Shown piece by piece: positions 1-11,279 of a stretch of DNA of 64,000 bases (position 1 is its first letter; each line of letters opens with the position of its first letter). The notes beneath the pieces were generated by a model. The model searched no databases and was not told the DNA's origin. It was given only the letters and a program-made list of their open reading frames with translations. The position numbers were made by a program, and so were the translations under genes. The DNA is from Delphinus delphis (taxonomy: Eukaryota > Chordata > Mammalia > Artiodactyla > Delphinidae), in assembly GCF_949987515.2 (NCBI RefSeq), contig NC_082684.1, forward strand, positions 18,281,701 to 18,345,700. Reading direction: 5' to 3'.

Positions 1-376
1 TTTGTAAACCAAAGGAAGGGTTTTCTTCTAGAAGTCCACTTTAAACCTAATTTCAACTTCCAGGCCTCCCCATCAGGATTTCTCATTCTTGGAACTGAAA
101 ACGTTCTTCTCCCAGGTGCCTTGGTCATACCCTCAGCAGTTCCAAGAATCCACCCACCTCCCACTTTTCAGGCCAACAAATAATACTTCATATCTTCAAT
201 GACAATCCATTAACAAAGTACCTATCTAAGGAGGGAAATATCCACAGGATAAGGGAGCATCACTCCCAGGTCAAAACTTGCTCAATCCCATATTATAAAG
301 AGTCAACCCCACTCTAACATAGTACACTGATGCCTTGGGTTGGAGGAGAACACAGTCATCTGAAATACAATAGACC
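1..376. other. Unannotated sequence
   Basis: No open frame, repeat family or RNA gene could be recognised here. Composition is ordinary AT-leaning mammalian DNA. Confidence 0.5.
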
Positions 377-617
377 ATGCGTTCTCAACCAGGGCAATGT
401 TGTCCCCAGAGGGTAAGAAAATTTTTCTTAGGGAAAGGAGAAGAAAACCTTAGATATTATGATAGTTTATGACCCTCCACGTGGCCACAGTACATAAGCG
501 GATATACTGCATATCTATGGTATTAAAATGTTATGAGGGAATGAAATCTTTAGGAAAAAAATCTAAGCAATCTCCTTAGGGGGGCAATAAGGATGAAAAG
601 TTTGAGAGACACAGTCA
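377..617. mobile_element. hAT-type (MER/Charlie-like) DNA transposon fragment
   Basis: The left end reads GTTCTCAACCAGGG followed by a GTCCCCAGAGG word, and the right end reads GGGGGGCAATAAGG then TTTGAGAGAC. This resembles the inverted ends (GGTTCTCAA / TTGAGA) of small non-autonomous hAT elements. No coding capacity. The exact family is not determined and no 8-bp target duplication was confirmed. Confidence 0.35.
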
Positions 618-639
618 TAGACTACCAAACAAGGAAATA

Positions 640-872
640 AGAATAGTAATAGCTAACATGTACTGAGCGCCACCTGCAACTGAAATGCGCAGTGCCGAGT
701 GCTTGAGATTTGCCAGCTCATTAAATTTTTCTGGCAAGCCTGTGAGATAAGTATTATTATTATATTACTATTTTAAGTGACATAGAAACTGAGGCATAGG
801 TGTTTAAGTCATTTTCCCAAGATTACACAGCTGAAATATATGATAGCTGGGATATATATGGCAGAAAGTTTC
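640..872 (-). mobile_element. MIR SINE copy (antisense)
   Basis: Shows the antisense MIR pattern in order: a start near TACTGAGCGCC, a CATTAAATTTTTCTGGCAAGCCTGTGAG block, an alternating TTATTATTATATTACTATTTTA block, GAAACTGAGGC, then AGATTACACAGCTG. It is strongly diverged, as expected of an ancient copy. Confidence 0.55.
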
Positions 873-1058
873 TGCCCAATATTCCACTTAATCAATATAC
901 CAGAAAGTTCGATGGTCTCATGTCCTCATGAAACACACTGATCACCACCCAGCACATACTGGGTGTTAGTGGCTGCTCAGGTAATCTTCTGGCACCTCCA
1001 CACACGTGCTCTTGACCGTCAAGCCCTTACCAAACCATATTATACCAACTATACTTTT

Positions 1059-1836
1059 AAAAAAAATTACTGAAAAAAAATTCTTTATATATATACATTT
1101 TTTCACATTCTTTTCCCTTATAGGTTATTAAAACATAATGAGTATAGTTCCCTTTTGGGTTATCTATTTTATGTATAGTAGTGCGTATATGTTAATCCCA
1201 ACCTCCTAATTTATCCCTCCCCCACTTCCCCTTTGGTAACGATAAGTCTGTGGGTCTATTTCTGTTTTGTTAATAAGTTTGTTTGTACTCTTTTTTTTCA
1301 GATTCCACATATAAGCAATATCATATGATATTTGTCTTTCTCTGTCTGACTTACTTCACTTAGTATGATAATCTCTAGGTCCATCCGTGTTGCTGCAAAT
1401 GGCATTATTTTATTATTTTTATGGCTGAGTAATATTCCATTGTATATTTATACCACATCTTCTTTATCTATCCATCTGTTGGTGGACATTTAGGTTGCCT
1501 CCACATCTTGGCTATTGTAAATAGTGCTGCCATGAACATTGGGGCACATGTACCTTTTCAAATTAGAGTCTTCATCTCTTTCAGATATATGTCCAGGAGT
1601 GGGGTCACTGAATCATATGGTAGCTCAATTTTTAGTTTTTTTAAGAACCCTCCACACTGTTCTCCATAGTGGTTGCACCAATTTACATTCCCACCAACAG
1701 TGTAGGAGGGTTCCTTTTTGTCCACACCCTCTCCAGCACTTGTTATTTGTAGACATTTTGATGATGGCCATTCTGACTGGAGTGAGGTAATAATACTTCA
1801 TTGTAATTTTGATTTGCATTTCTCTAATAATTAACA
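1059..1836 (-). mobile_element. 5'-truncated L1 (antisense), ORF2 3' end plus 3'UTR
   Basis: Bases 1625-1836 on the minus strand encode the carboxyl end of L1 ORF2p, including the REMQIK block, TPVRMAIIK, and a Cys/His cluster ([18 protein letters not shown]). The 3'UTR follows towards low coordinates. A 19-bp near-perfect target-site duplication (one mismatch) flanks it: 1040-1058 and 1838-1856, both ending CCAACTATACTTTT. Only the last ~780 bp was inserted. The expected oligo-T at the left junction is not obvious and is replaced by A-rich sequence. It is non-functional. Confidence 0.9.
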
Positions 1837-1856
1837 ATTATGCCAACTATACTTTT

Positions 1857-2574
1857 GTATTGTAATTATATAAGAATAAATATTTTACAATGCAATAAAA
1901 TAGGGGAACAAAAAAGGAGTTACTCATTGTATGAAAATCTACTTGAATGGCTTAGAAACATTGATGAAGGACAAGTCAGTTAAAGTTTCTGGCAAATCAG
2001 GGGACATGTGGGTAAGGAGAGGGCAGAATCTTAAAAATCTTGAACGATTCTACACTCAAATTACTCTCCAAGTGCCTAAATGTTTTTATTCCAATGTAAG
2101 AAAGCAAACTGGAAATCAGAGTTGATGCATGTGGGGAAGGGAAAAAATGTTAATTCGATCAGTGGATCCACATGCAGGCAATAACTTGGATCCTACATCA
2201 AAAGATTGCCAAGTTAGTGTCCATTTAGATGGTTTTCTGTGTATGTGTATCACTTATTAAATCTTTTTATGACTTCTTAATTTACCTGAAATTACTGTCC
2301 CAATTACGTCTGATAATAGATAACTTGTACACTGTATATGTTTTCAAATGTATAACATGGTTCTATTAGCCCTAAAGCCTGGAAAATCTGTGACTTATTA
2401 TTGAGGCAAAAACGTAAGCAAAATTGCTGAGCTCCATCCAATGGAGAGAGTTACCGTTACCAAAATAAATGACGCTCCCTATTTCCAACTAAATTTGCAA
2501 GTTACTGAAAGAATAACATAGCTGAGAGAAAACAAGGGGCTTCCTAAATGATCCTTCTTGACAAAACAGAGCTA
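1857..2574. other. Unannotated sequence
   Basis: AT-rich stretch with no recognisable repeat family or coding signal. Confidence 0.4.
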
Positions 2575-2713
2575 GAGACAGACACAGCCATATAGTGACA
2601 GAGACAGACACAGCCATATAGTGACAGAGATGTGACAGAGAGAAAGAGAGAGGGGAGCAGGCAGAGAGAGAGAGAGTCAGGAGAAAGAGAGAGACAGAGA
2701 CAGAGAGACAGAT
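2575..2713. repeat. 26-bp tandem duplication followed by GA-rich simple repeat
   Basis: A 26-bp unit starting GAGACAGACACAGCC occurs exactly twice (2575-2600 and 2601-2626) and passes directly into an imperfect (GA)n tract with interspersed GACA and GGGG. Apparent open frames on the minus strand here (Ser/Leu/Cys-rich) only reflect the purine tract. Confidence 0.9.
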
Positions 2714-3544
2714 TGAAATTTTCATCAGATGGAAAGGAGGCCAGGTACAATATTAAAGGAAAAGATGAAAAAGAACAGTTAAAGTCTTCCATAAGCAGGC
2801 ACTTCTGACTACCTGAATTATTTATCAGATGCACTGTAGTTAGGTCCCAAAAGGGCTATGAATTCTTAGTGTGTCTTCTTTGTGACCTGTGATGATTCTG
2901 AACCTTCCGTGTCAGTCACGTCTTCGCTACCCGGCACTGACAGCCAGAAGGAGGCTGCAAGGGCCACTGTGGTCTTCCCATTTCCTTTCCTAACCACCCC
3001 CATCCCACGCCTCTGCACAGACACAGCAGGAATGACTAATTTCTTCCCATTTTTTAAGCCCTCTTTGAAGGTACTTCTCTAGGACTGCTCTGAACTGCAG
3101 CTATTTAGAGCAATTTAGTTTATCTGCATCCTTTTATTCTCTCTACCATTAGTCCAGTTTCAAAAACAGTAAGAACAAAAAAACTTCTCAGTTTTAAAAA
3201 CAGTCCTTAGGCTTATTTATCTTGCTTCTGATTTTTTTTTTTTTTTTTTCTTTTTGGTGGAGCTTTCCATCTCTCACTCAACTTCTTCATCCACAGTAAT
3301 TTGTGCAAACAACTGCTGCCCACAGCAATCATTAATCCTTAAAGGGTGACCTACTGTGAATAATAATGTTCAAAGACTTGGGCTTAGTTGTGAGAGGTCA
3401 AAAGAAGTCAAAGATATGATCTGAGTCATTGAAAAATGTACACTATCGTTGCATAAAGAAAATACACACATTAGAGAAGATTATCAGGCAGCAGATAAGC
3501 ATGTGAGATATACATGAAATAAGATATAAGTGAAAGATGATCTG
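2714..3544. other. Unannotated sequence with a poly-T tract
   Basis: No gene or repeat family recognised. An oligo-T run lies at about 3232-3250. The 66-codon frame at 2882-3082 shows no family features. Confidence 0.4.
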
Positions 3545-3690
3545 GGTAAGAGCTAGGAAATCATGACTTTACTCCTGAACATTCCACTAATACAGGCATG
3601 TCACTTAACTTCCCTGGGCATCCTGTCGTGCATCTTTATGGAAGAGGGTGGACTCCATTGCATCTAAGCTCTTTTCTTCCAGCCCATCCC
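3545..3690 (+). mobile_element. Possible MIR-like fragment
   Basis: Contains the MIR-type word order TGACTTTACTCCTG, ATGTCACTTAACTTCCCTGGGC, then a GGGTGGACTCCAT segment followed by TCTAAGCTC. This fits the sense-strand core of a MIR-class SINE but is diverged. Confidence 0.35.
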
Positions 3691-5744
3691 ACCTACCCAA
3701 AATCAACAAAAAAAACTCCACAAAAATGTTTTTAAAAACTAGTAAGACAGGGTAGGATTAATTTAGGTAGGATAGGCTTTGAAGTTCTTGAGTTCACAGA
3801 AATATATTAAAGAAAGCAATAGATGCATATTCCAACTAGAGCAGTACGTTTTAATGTTATTAAAATGGTCCCATCAAGACACAGTGAAAAGTCACCTTTT
3901 GTTACCCAGAAATCTGTACAGTTTTAATCTCTGATCCCTTCTCCATTCTTTGTTCAGGTCCCAATTACATGCCAAGATTTGACAAAAAAGAAAAGAGAAG
4001 AAAAAATAAAGAGGGAACCCCTTCATCTTCTATCAGACGTTATTTATCTGTCCTTATCTTGTCCTCAGCAGAGAACATCACTCATCAAGGAACAATAAGA
4101 CAGGGGCATTTTTTAATATGCTGGTTTTGAGCTCATCAGTTATTCAGACACTGCCGTTATTGTAGAAAGAACTGACGCAAGCCTTCTTTCTCCTCCTTAA
4201 TAATCAATGCCCAGAACCTCAACTTTCCTCTTCCTTATTGATACAAGCAAAGGGGCCTCCGTCTGCTCTTCTCTGGAGTCTACCTCACTGGAGCAACAGG
4301 AGTGGTTACCAGGCTGCATGTAATGGGTGAAGGGCTCCATACTAAGTGTCTTCAGGGAATTCAGAAGGAATCAGTTCAAGTCCTTGCCTGCGTGTTACGT
4401 AGCACACAGGAAGACAAGGAAGATGGATAAATGAATAATTGAAGGCAGAAGGCCATAAATGCCATAACTAGAGGTTATCAACAAAATTATATCCAGGCAG
4501 AAAAGAAAGGGAATATTTGATTGGGGATATCTGAAAGACTTGAAAAAAAAAAAAGTGGCATTTGAGATTAGCTCCCTTTCTAACTGCCCATTGAGTTGTA
4601 AACAAGAGAAGCACCTCACAACCCCCAACCCCCCCCAAATAAACCTGAGCACAGAGATAATCATCAGTCTGGGGTTATGAGCAATTTTCCTCTGCAATAT
4701 ATCTTTAAAATGGTCATTAGTTTTATTTTAAACAGTAATGAAGGGCACACACAGAATTTAAATGCATCAAAGGATATGCCATCCACGTATGACATTCTAG
4801 CAACTTGTTTCCTAATAAATAATCTGCCAGATATGTTCAGCTACAGGGCAAATAATGTGATGTGAAGGTAAGATTCCTAAAGCACAATCACGCCCACCCT
4901 TTCTATTTCACTCTCTGTAATAATTGGAGCTTTTGCCAAATCACAGTTTTCTGTACTGAATGTAGAGCTCCATTAAGCTACTCTCACTCTGAAAACTCTA
5001 ACTTGGCTTTTGAACAAACCCTGACGAAGAAAAAGAGAGCACAGAAAATAATCGATCCTGATGTCTCCAATTTGCTCCCTGAGCCACAGGGTTATGGTAA
5101 TGAAATCGGAAACGCCATCTCCCTTCCAGTGGAGAAGGTGGGAAGGAAGAAGAGCCAGGAGCGGACCAGGAATGATTCTGCAATGGTAACTCCAAATCTG
5201 AACCTAGAGACTATTGCAAGGTTGTTTTAGCAAGATGGTTAATCTTGAGAAACTGGACCAGATGTATCACTATTTTAAAAGACAGCTATGTAGGAGAGAG
5301 CAAAGAAAATAAGGTAGTTATGTATGTATTTTCATGTGACATACATGTGAATGTTTATATGCATTTACAGGATGAGTGTGTGTATGTATATATACACAAA
5401 AAACATTTATACCTACAAAATACACTGCACTATCCTTTACTATAAATAAGTATTTCATGACAAATTTCCGGTATGGTTTTACAAAAAAGTGTCTATTGCA
5501 GAAAGGGCCTTCCTCCATACAGACCAAGAAGTACTGTTTGTCGCAGACAATGAACTCTCTTCTACCTGAACTCCCATCTGTACAGTCTGGTATTCAGAAC
5601 ACTCCATGATGGACTCAAGGACACATCTCCCATTTCTGAGTACTGTAAGCCAGATACATGGCAGTCCTAATGCTAGCACTGTTTCTTAGCCATTCACATC
5701 GCTGTGGCTTTACCAACAATAATGATAATAGTCAAAAAACTAAT
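3691..5744. other. Unannotated sequence
   Basis: About 2 kb without a recognised element. Short open frames at 4395-4697 (minus) and 4862-5230 (plus) lack a family match, a clear codon pattern or flanking splice signals, and I regard them as chance. A short TG/TA-rich patch lies at 5375-5400. Confidence 0.4.
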
Positions 5745-5960
5745 ATTTGAGTAGAATTTGAAATTTACAAACTACTCTCCCATGTATCTCATTTGATCTT
5801 CACGACATCTCTGTAAGACAAGTCTGTCATTGATCCCAGTTTGTAAATGACAGAACTGAGGCTCAGACAGTTTCAAAGATTTTCTCAAGCTTATCTAGGT
5901 AGTGGGAAGCAAGGCTGGAGTTCAAGTGTTCTGATTCCAGAGTTGTGCTCTTTCCTTTGG
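5745..5960 (-). mobile_element. MIR SINE copy (antisense)
   Basis: Antisense MIR signature: CATTTGATCTTCACGACATCTCTGTAAG, GTTTGTAAATGACAGAACTGAGGCTCAGA, then CTATCTAGGTAGTGGG and TGGAGTTCAAG. Nearly the full core is present. Confidence 0.65.
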
Positions 5961-6574
5961 GGTGAGAAGAGCTTTAGGGCTTTTCTCCCCGGGCCATTAA
6001 TCCACTGCAGCCTGCCATTCCCCAGCTTCTAGAGCAGCCTGCTGCTTTCTATTATCCAGAGACCTGCAGTCTCTCTGGGGAATTGGTGATGTGGGACATA
6101 ACTTTAGTCCTGGAAGCCTGGCTGTGCTCCAGGACCTCTTTATTATGATCACGCCATGTCATTTAAAGTTCAATAGGGCTTGTAAGCAAGGCTGACAAAA
6201 TGGCTCAGCAATGGTCTATGAGTTCATGCAAGTTCAACCCAGTCCTCATCGGTCTGGGCTGCCAGTTTGCTGCCTGCCCTGTGCCACATTCTGTCAGTGG
6301 GTCTCTTGCGTATTTTGCTTCCCTCCAATCTCATCCTATTCTTCCTCCAGAACTTTTGCCTCTGTCCCTGCATCCTCACCGCCTTCCTGAGCCTTAGCCC
6401 TGCCTGACCGTCAGCTGGACCTTCTCCTTTCTGATGTTAACCTGTGTCCTTCATCCAACCTCCTCCCCACCCTCCCGCCTACCACAGGACATGGTTTCTA
6501 TTTGTTTATTTGAGAACATGCTTTTTAAAATTTACAAAATTAAGGTGATATCTATCTTTCTGGTTTGGTAAAAG
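5961..6574. other. Unannotated sequence, possibly L2-derived in part
   Basis: The pyrimidine-rich stretch 6230-6480 (CTGCCTGCCC, CTTCCTCC, CTCACC words) is reminiscent of the L2 body but too diverged to assign. The 65-codon frame at 6200-6397 is not convincing. Confidence 0.3.
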
Positions 6575-6662
6575 GCTAAATCAGTCATTCAACAAACATC
6601 TACTAAGCACCTACGTGGATGAGGCAATGTACAGAATGATGTATAAGTCAGAGACTTGACCT
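6575..6662 (-). mobile_element. L2 3'-end fragment (antisense), tentative
   Basis: TCATTCAACAAACATCTACTAAGCACCTACG matches the antisense start of the L2 3' end (CATTCAACAAATATTTATTGAGCACCTAC type). Only about 90 bp is assignable. Confidence 0.45.
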
Positions 6663-6959
6663 CAAACTAGGTCTTCTCTGATGACAAACATGATCAGGTC
6701 TCCACTATTCCAAAAACTCATTCCCAGCACTGGGAGTCCACCAAACTCCCACTCCATCTTTCTCCTTGCATTCTTGTAAATTAGATTATCTCTATTTCTT
6801 ACCCTCTGGATCTTTATAATTTGGCTTAAACTATCCTGAAATATTTTTGAAACTGCTCTCTAAAAAGTCCACATTAGGATTTCATAATATAAAATTGAAT
6901 AGTCTCTTTTGATCTTCCTTCACCCTGACTTCTCTGCAAGGAATAACACTCCTGACAAC

Positions 6960-7450
6960 TCTTCCTTTCCCTAAGCTCTCCCCTTCATCAGTTTGTCTGA
7001 TATCCCGTCAGTCTTCCTCTTACTTTTCTGACCCCATTTGTTTCTTCCCAACCCCTAAATGTGGACAGTCCTTACAGTTCTGTCCTCATTTACCTTCTAT
7101 TGATGCACGATGAAATGTTACTGCTTTAATCGAATAAAGCTGGATCTCAAATCTTCAACCCAGTTCCAACACCTGATCAGAAATTCAGTCCTACATTTCC
7201 ATACCCATGGATGTTAACAGCATTACATCTATCTGCAACTTCAAACCAACTCTCTCAGGATCTTCTTCTGACTTCTTCATTCTGACTAATGGCATCAACA
7301 TCCTCTTTGTTACTCACAGTGAAGAGGTCACCACTGCCTCCTACTTCCTCCTGACTTACCACCCAAATGAGTCACTGGTAAGGTCAAGTCTTACTTTAAA
7401 ACTCCCTCTTCAGATACTTGCTGCTAACCTCATAAATAAGCTAAACTGAA
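6960..7450 (+). mobile_element. L2-like LINE body fragment, tentative
   Basis: Pyrimidine-rich sense-strand text of the L2 type: ATGTTAACAGCATTACATC, CTGCAACTTCAAACC, CTTCTGACTTCTTCATTCTG, then ACTGCCTCCTACTTCCTCC. This resembles the L2 segment carrying GTC ATC CTT GAC TCC TC repeats. The 80-codon frame at 7207-7449 falls inside it and is probably a remnant or chance. Confidence 0.35.
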
Positions 7451-7504
7451 CTTTCCTCGTGTCTCCTTGTCCCCAGTGTGCATGTGCGTCCGAACACTTT
7501 CTCT

Positions 7505-7680
7505 GCCGTTAATGAGCTGTAGGCGAATGTTCAGTAAATCGTTTAACTTCTCTAAGACAAAATTTCCTTACAACATGGTTGTAAAAATTAAATGAGGGCA
7601 TTTATGCAAAGCTTTTACTTAGTAAATGGCCTGAATGGAATAAGTGCTCAGTAAATGGTAATCATTATTTTCATCATTCG
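7505..7680 (+). mobile_element. MIR SINE fragment (sense)
   Basis: Sense-strand MIR 3' portion: TTTAACTTCTCTAAGAC, GTTGTAAAAATTAAATGAG, then AAGTGCTCAGTAAATGGTAATCATTATT. The terminal AGTAAATG...ATTATT block is diagnostic of the class. Confidence 0.6.
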
Positions 7681-8339
7681 ACTTAGACTGGGTCTATATG
7701 AAGTAACTAAACTAACAGTTTTGAATGAAACAACTAAACTGAAATAGTGACAAGTGTAGAGGAGCCATTAAAGAGAGTCTAAAACTCAGGAGATCAAAGG
7801 TTTATTTTCCAACTGTAGACAATTATGTTTTTGACTGTAAATAAATCCATTTTGCTGGTATAAAAACAAAATGCCTCCAGAGCATTTTATCTCTGTAGTC
7901 CCACTCGGCGGTGACATCCTATCAGTATATAATTTTAAACCACACATCTTACTGTGTAATTCACCAATGCCTTTAAATTTCTGCAGAAGTGACTGAATTA
8001 TAGAGAAGCATGGTTTCTTTGTGAACAGATCGTACTTCTCACAAGTTGTTTAAACCCCTAAATATCCTAAAGTTGACTGCATTTTGGTATCTCCAGCATT
8101 CAGTTTTAACTAAGAAAACAGTGTGATTTAAGAAAAAATAACCCCATAGGCGTTTGTCATTTAGCTGGGAATGGCAGCCGGCAAAATCTGATAGAACAAA
8201 TAAAGAAAACAAACGTTCAACATCGCCTCCAAGTTTTTCCCCAGAAAGAGATCAAATATCTCCATGTGACTCACCTCATTTACTCACATTTTTCTCTTGG
8301 TTAATAGGAGGCTATGTACTGAGTACTATATATATATAT
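7681..8339. other. Unannotated sequence
   Basis: No recognisable gene or repeat family; ends in a short (TA)n run at 8328-8340. Confidence 0.4.
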
Positions 8340-8346
8340 AAATGTA

Positions 8347-8537
8347 TGGTACGTGGGCTTCTCACTGTTGTGGCCTCTCCCGCTGCGGAGCACAGGCTCC
8401 GGACGCGCAGGCTCAGCAGCCACGGGTCATGGGCCCAGCCGCTCCGCGGCATGTGGGATCTTCCCGGACTGGGGCACGAACCCCTGTTCCTTGCATCACC
8501 AGGCGGACTCCCAACCACTGCGCTACCAAGGAAGCCC
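8347..8537 (-). mobile_element. CHR-family SINE (cetacean short type, antisense)
   Basis: Read on the minus strand it starts GGGCTTCCTTGGTAGCGCAG and contains the tRNA-derived head with A-box-like and B-box-like regions, then the CGGAGCGGCTGGGCCC and GCTCCGCA blocks. A 7-bp duplication AAATGTA flanks it (8340-8346, 8538-8544). The A-tail is not evident, and it is more diverged than the other short copies, so probably older. Confidence 0.93.
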
Positions 8538-8544
8538 AAATGTA

Positions 8545-10329
8545 GTTCATGCCTAAATAGTTAATATTTCTCTTCATCTTTCTTTCATGCCCTGGCACAT
8601 TTTCTCTCATTTTCCAGCTCCTTGAACTACCTTTTTTCCTTATTGTATTTTAATTGACTTTTCATATTAAATTTTGCTGGAAAGGATGATTTGAGTTCAA
8701 AAACACCAGGCGTCATACCTTTTGAGCAAAGCCTTATGTCATATTTAATTTGATCCAAACTTCGATAGCAAATTCTGGTTTTCCTCTTTACTTTTTTTCC
8801 TATCCACACAATACAATATAATAAAGCATAGCTAATAATAATAAAGAAGGAAGAAGTAGTTTCTGTCATTCAAACACTGATTTCACCTTGAGTTTCACAC
8901 TAGTAAAACTCTATCATAATTTTAAAATGTTTGCTTGCTTTCTGAGAATCAAATCATTAAAGCTATATGCTATCTCCTAGCCTGGCATTCTCATTACCAT
9001 TTAAAGTGTACTTAAAATCAATTGAAAGTCAACACATCACATAACAAGGCCCAGCTAACATGTTCTGATCTGTGTAGCTGCATGGTAACTGCTCACCTAT
9101 GAAACATCCAAATTCTTGCAGGTACCATGGTGAGAAGCAGAAAGAGCTTAAACAGTGAAAATGTTTCAAAGAAAAACAAACAGAAAAATCTTCCAAAAGA
9201 TGATGGGCTCAGTTACTTTGGAATTTCTAAATCTGAAGTTCTTTTATCTACTTGCGCATTGGAGAAATCCATCAAATAAATTCTCACATTAAAGTCCTTT
9301 TTCACTTAAAAAAAAAAAGTTACTTCAAAAATACCCTGCCTTGTGTTCCTATCTAATCTCTAGTTTGGTCCATGGTTCTACAAGGCATAAATATGACATA
9401 GCAAACAAATGTGCTGGAGTGTCTCAAAAAAGAAAAAAGAAAAAAATTACATGAAAACAGTGTGTCCAACTGCTTTAATATTTGCAGAAATATCTGATTC
9501 ATTTGAGGATTCTTGTGAAGATGAGGGCTGCTGGTGGTTATTTAACTGACCTCACCTAAATCCATGAAGACAGGTTCTATGTCAGTCTCCAGATCTGGAA
9601 GAGAAGATAACGTGTGAAAACAAATCATGGGGAAAGTTCAGAGGAGTCTGTTTCCTGGCCCCTGGGTGAGATGCGGCCTCGCTGACCTGTGCAGGGAAAG
9701 ACTGTTTGTTTGTTGGACGCCAGTATTTAAAAAGGCCCTTCCTGAACAGTCAAAAAATGAACTGTAATTTCCTGAAAGGCAGCCACAAGCCTGTCCTAAG
9801 ATGAATGAAAAAAAAGCCCAGTCCCGACACCCGACAGCAGAAATCTCCAAGCCCTCCAAATCCTCCCCAGGAGACTTACAGAAGTTAACTCCAAGCGACT
9901 GACCAAGCAAGGAACATGCTCACCTCTTGCCAGTCATCTGAACCGTTCTAAGACACCAAGAGAATACACATATGAAGACAGGACAATACAGATATGGCCT
10001 AGCTGTCCCACTGGGCCTGTTACTTGGTATCGAGAACTTACCCCCAATAGAAATAGCTATGGGTTTCACTTCCAGGCCTTCCTGTATTAGGACTTCAAAG
10101 AAAATTTGGAATATTAATCCTATTGATGCTATTTGAACATGGTAGGCACTTATATCTTGGATAACAGCAGGACATTAATTCCTAAGCTCTTTTCATATAG
10201 ACTTCAAAAGATTCTTTCTTCCTTATCTTTGAGAGGAATCCATGAGTTCTCCTAGCTCTGTGCATATACATGTACAGAAATAAACAAGCATGAATGTACA
10301 TTCAAAATGTATCTACCAACTATGGACAC
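8545..10329. other. Unannotated sequence
   Basis: About 1.8 kb without a recognised family or gene. The 90-codon minus-strand frame at 9638-9910 and the 80-codon frame at 8627-8869 show no supporting features. An A-rich patch lies at 9425-9450. Confidence 0.4.
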
Positions 10330-10446
10330 GTTCTCCAGGCCAAGCACTTTCTCCGGCATTTCTTTACATCTTATCACTAATCCTCACAAAACCCATGCAG
10401 GCCATTATGTGTAACTCATTATTGAGATTTTTAAAAATCTAAATTT
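10330..10446 (-). mobile_element. MIR copy, left part, split by a SINE
   Basis: Antisense MIR words CCAAGCACTTTCTCCGGC and CTTATCACTAATCCTCACAAAACCC are followed at 10675 by the rest of the element. The interruption is exactly the SINE at 10447-10659. Confidence 0.6.
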
Positions 10447-10659
10447 TTTTTTCTTTTTTTTTTTTTTTCGGTACGTGGGCCTCTCACTGTTGTGGCCTCT
10501 CCCGTTGCGGAGCACAGGCTCCGGACGCGCAGGCTCAGTGGACATGGCTCACGGGCCCAGCTGCTCCGCGGCATGTGGAATCTTTCCGGACCGGGGCACG
10601 AACCCATGTCCCCTGCATCGGCAGGCGGACTCTCAACCACTGCGCCACCAGGGAAGCCC
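10447..10659 (-). mobile_element. CHR-family SINE (cetacean short type, antisense)
   Basis: A complete short CHR SINE with a ~20-nt T-rich (antisense A-tail) end. The flanking 15-bp target-site duplication TAAAAATCTAAATTT (10432-10446 and 10660-10674) is exact. It inserted into a MIR. Minus-strand head: GGGCTTCCCTGGTGGCGCAG. Confidence 0.97.
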
Positions 10660-10790
10660 TAAAAATCTAAATTTAATTAAAGTGAAATAATTTGCTCAAA
10701 TTCACACAGATTATAAACATCAGCTCTCGAACCTAGGATGATGTGAGTACCATATCCCAGGGTCATTCTGACATATCACAGGTATCCCCT
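10660..10790 (-). mobile_element. MIR copy, right part
   Basis: After the duplicated target bases the text resumes with AATAATTTGCTCAAATTCACACAG and CTCTCGAACCTAGGA, the antisense MIR CTTGCCCAAGGTCACACAG / GGGATTCGAACCC region. It completes the split copy that begins at 10330. Confidence 0.6.
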
Positions 10791-10953
10791 GTTAGGTAAT
10801 GACTGGGGCTGTGTGTGGAACTATGGAAAAAACTTTAGTTCTTGTCAGGATTATATGAAAACTGAATGGGAGGACTTAGACTCCAATGCGCCAAAAGATA
10901 AAAGCCTCCTGTATGTTTTTCGACTGAAAATGACTTCGATGGGAACAACTCTT

Positions 10954-11149
10954 TCGTTGTTTGTTTTTTTTAAGTGGTACAAATTCAGTACAATACCTAT
11001 ACCAGAAGCAAATTATTTTTTATATTTATTTATTTGGCCATGCCCCGTGGCATGTGGGATCTTGGTTTCCTGACTGACCAGGGATTGAATCCGTGGCCCC
11101 CTGAAGTGGAAGCATGGAGTCTTAACCCCTGGACCCTCAGGGAAGTTCT
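10954..11149 (-). mobile_element. CHR-type SINE (antisense) carrying extra 3' sequence
   Basis: On the minus strand the SINE begins GAACTTCCCTGAGGGTCCAG and runs to CCACGGGGCATGGCC followed by an (AAAT)-type tail near 11010-11035. About 40 bp of unrelated sequence (roughly 10971-11010) then precedes a second A-rich run (A8CAAACAA type, 10954-10972). The flanking target-site duplication lies outside the second A-run: 10941-10953 and 11150-11162, 12 of 13 bases matching (GGGAACAACTCTT). The layout SINE, A-tail, unique DNA, A-tail, TSD is that of a 3' transduction. Confidence 0.85.
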
Positions 11150-11194
11150 GGGGACAACTCTTAAGGTCCAAGTTCCTTCAGAGCTCAGGGAGAA

Positions 11195-11279
11195 CATTCC
11201 CAAATATTTATTGAGCACCTAATAAGGTAAGAGGGATTTATTTAGGTGTGTGGTGAAGGGCTGAGTGAGTGCAATTTTA
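11195..11279 (-). mobile_element. L2 fragment, left part, split by a retrocopy
   Basis: CCAAATATTTATTGAGCACCTAATAAG is the antisense L2 3'-end start. The text continues across the insertion at 12207. Confidence 0.5.

Noticed and set aside
2489..2834. Two Ser/Leu/Cys-rich minus-strand frames of 78 and 96 codons
   Set aside because: Produced by the GA-rich simple repeat and 26-bp duplication.
4862..5230. 122-codon frame
   Set aside because: No family similarity recognised, no splice context, ordinary length expected by chance in 64 kb.
8154..8564. 136-codon frame ending in a Gly/Pro/Arg-rich tail
   Set aside because: The tail is SINE sequence; the same antisense-SINE peptide recurs at 10475, 40150 and 54168.
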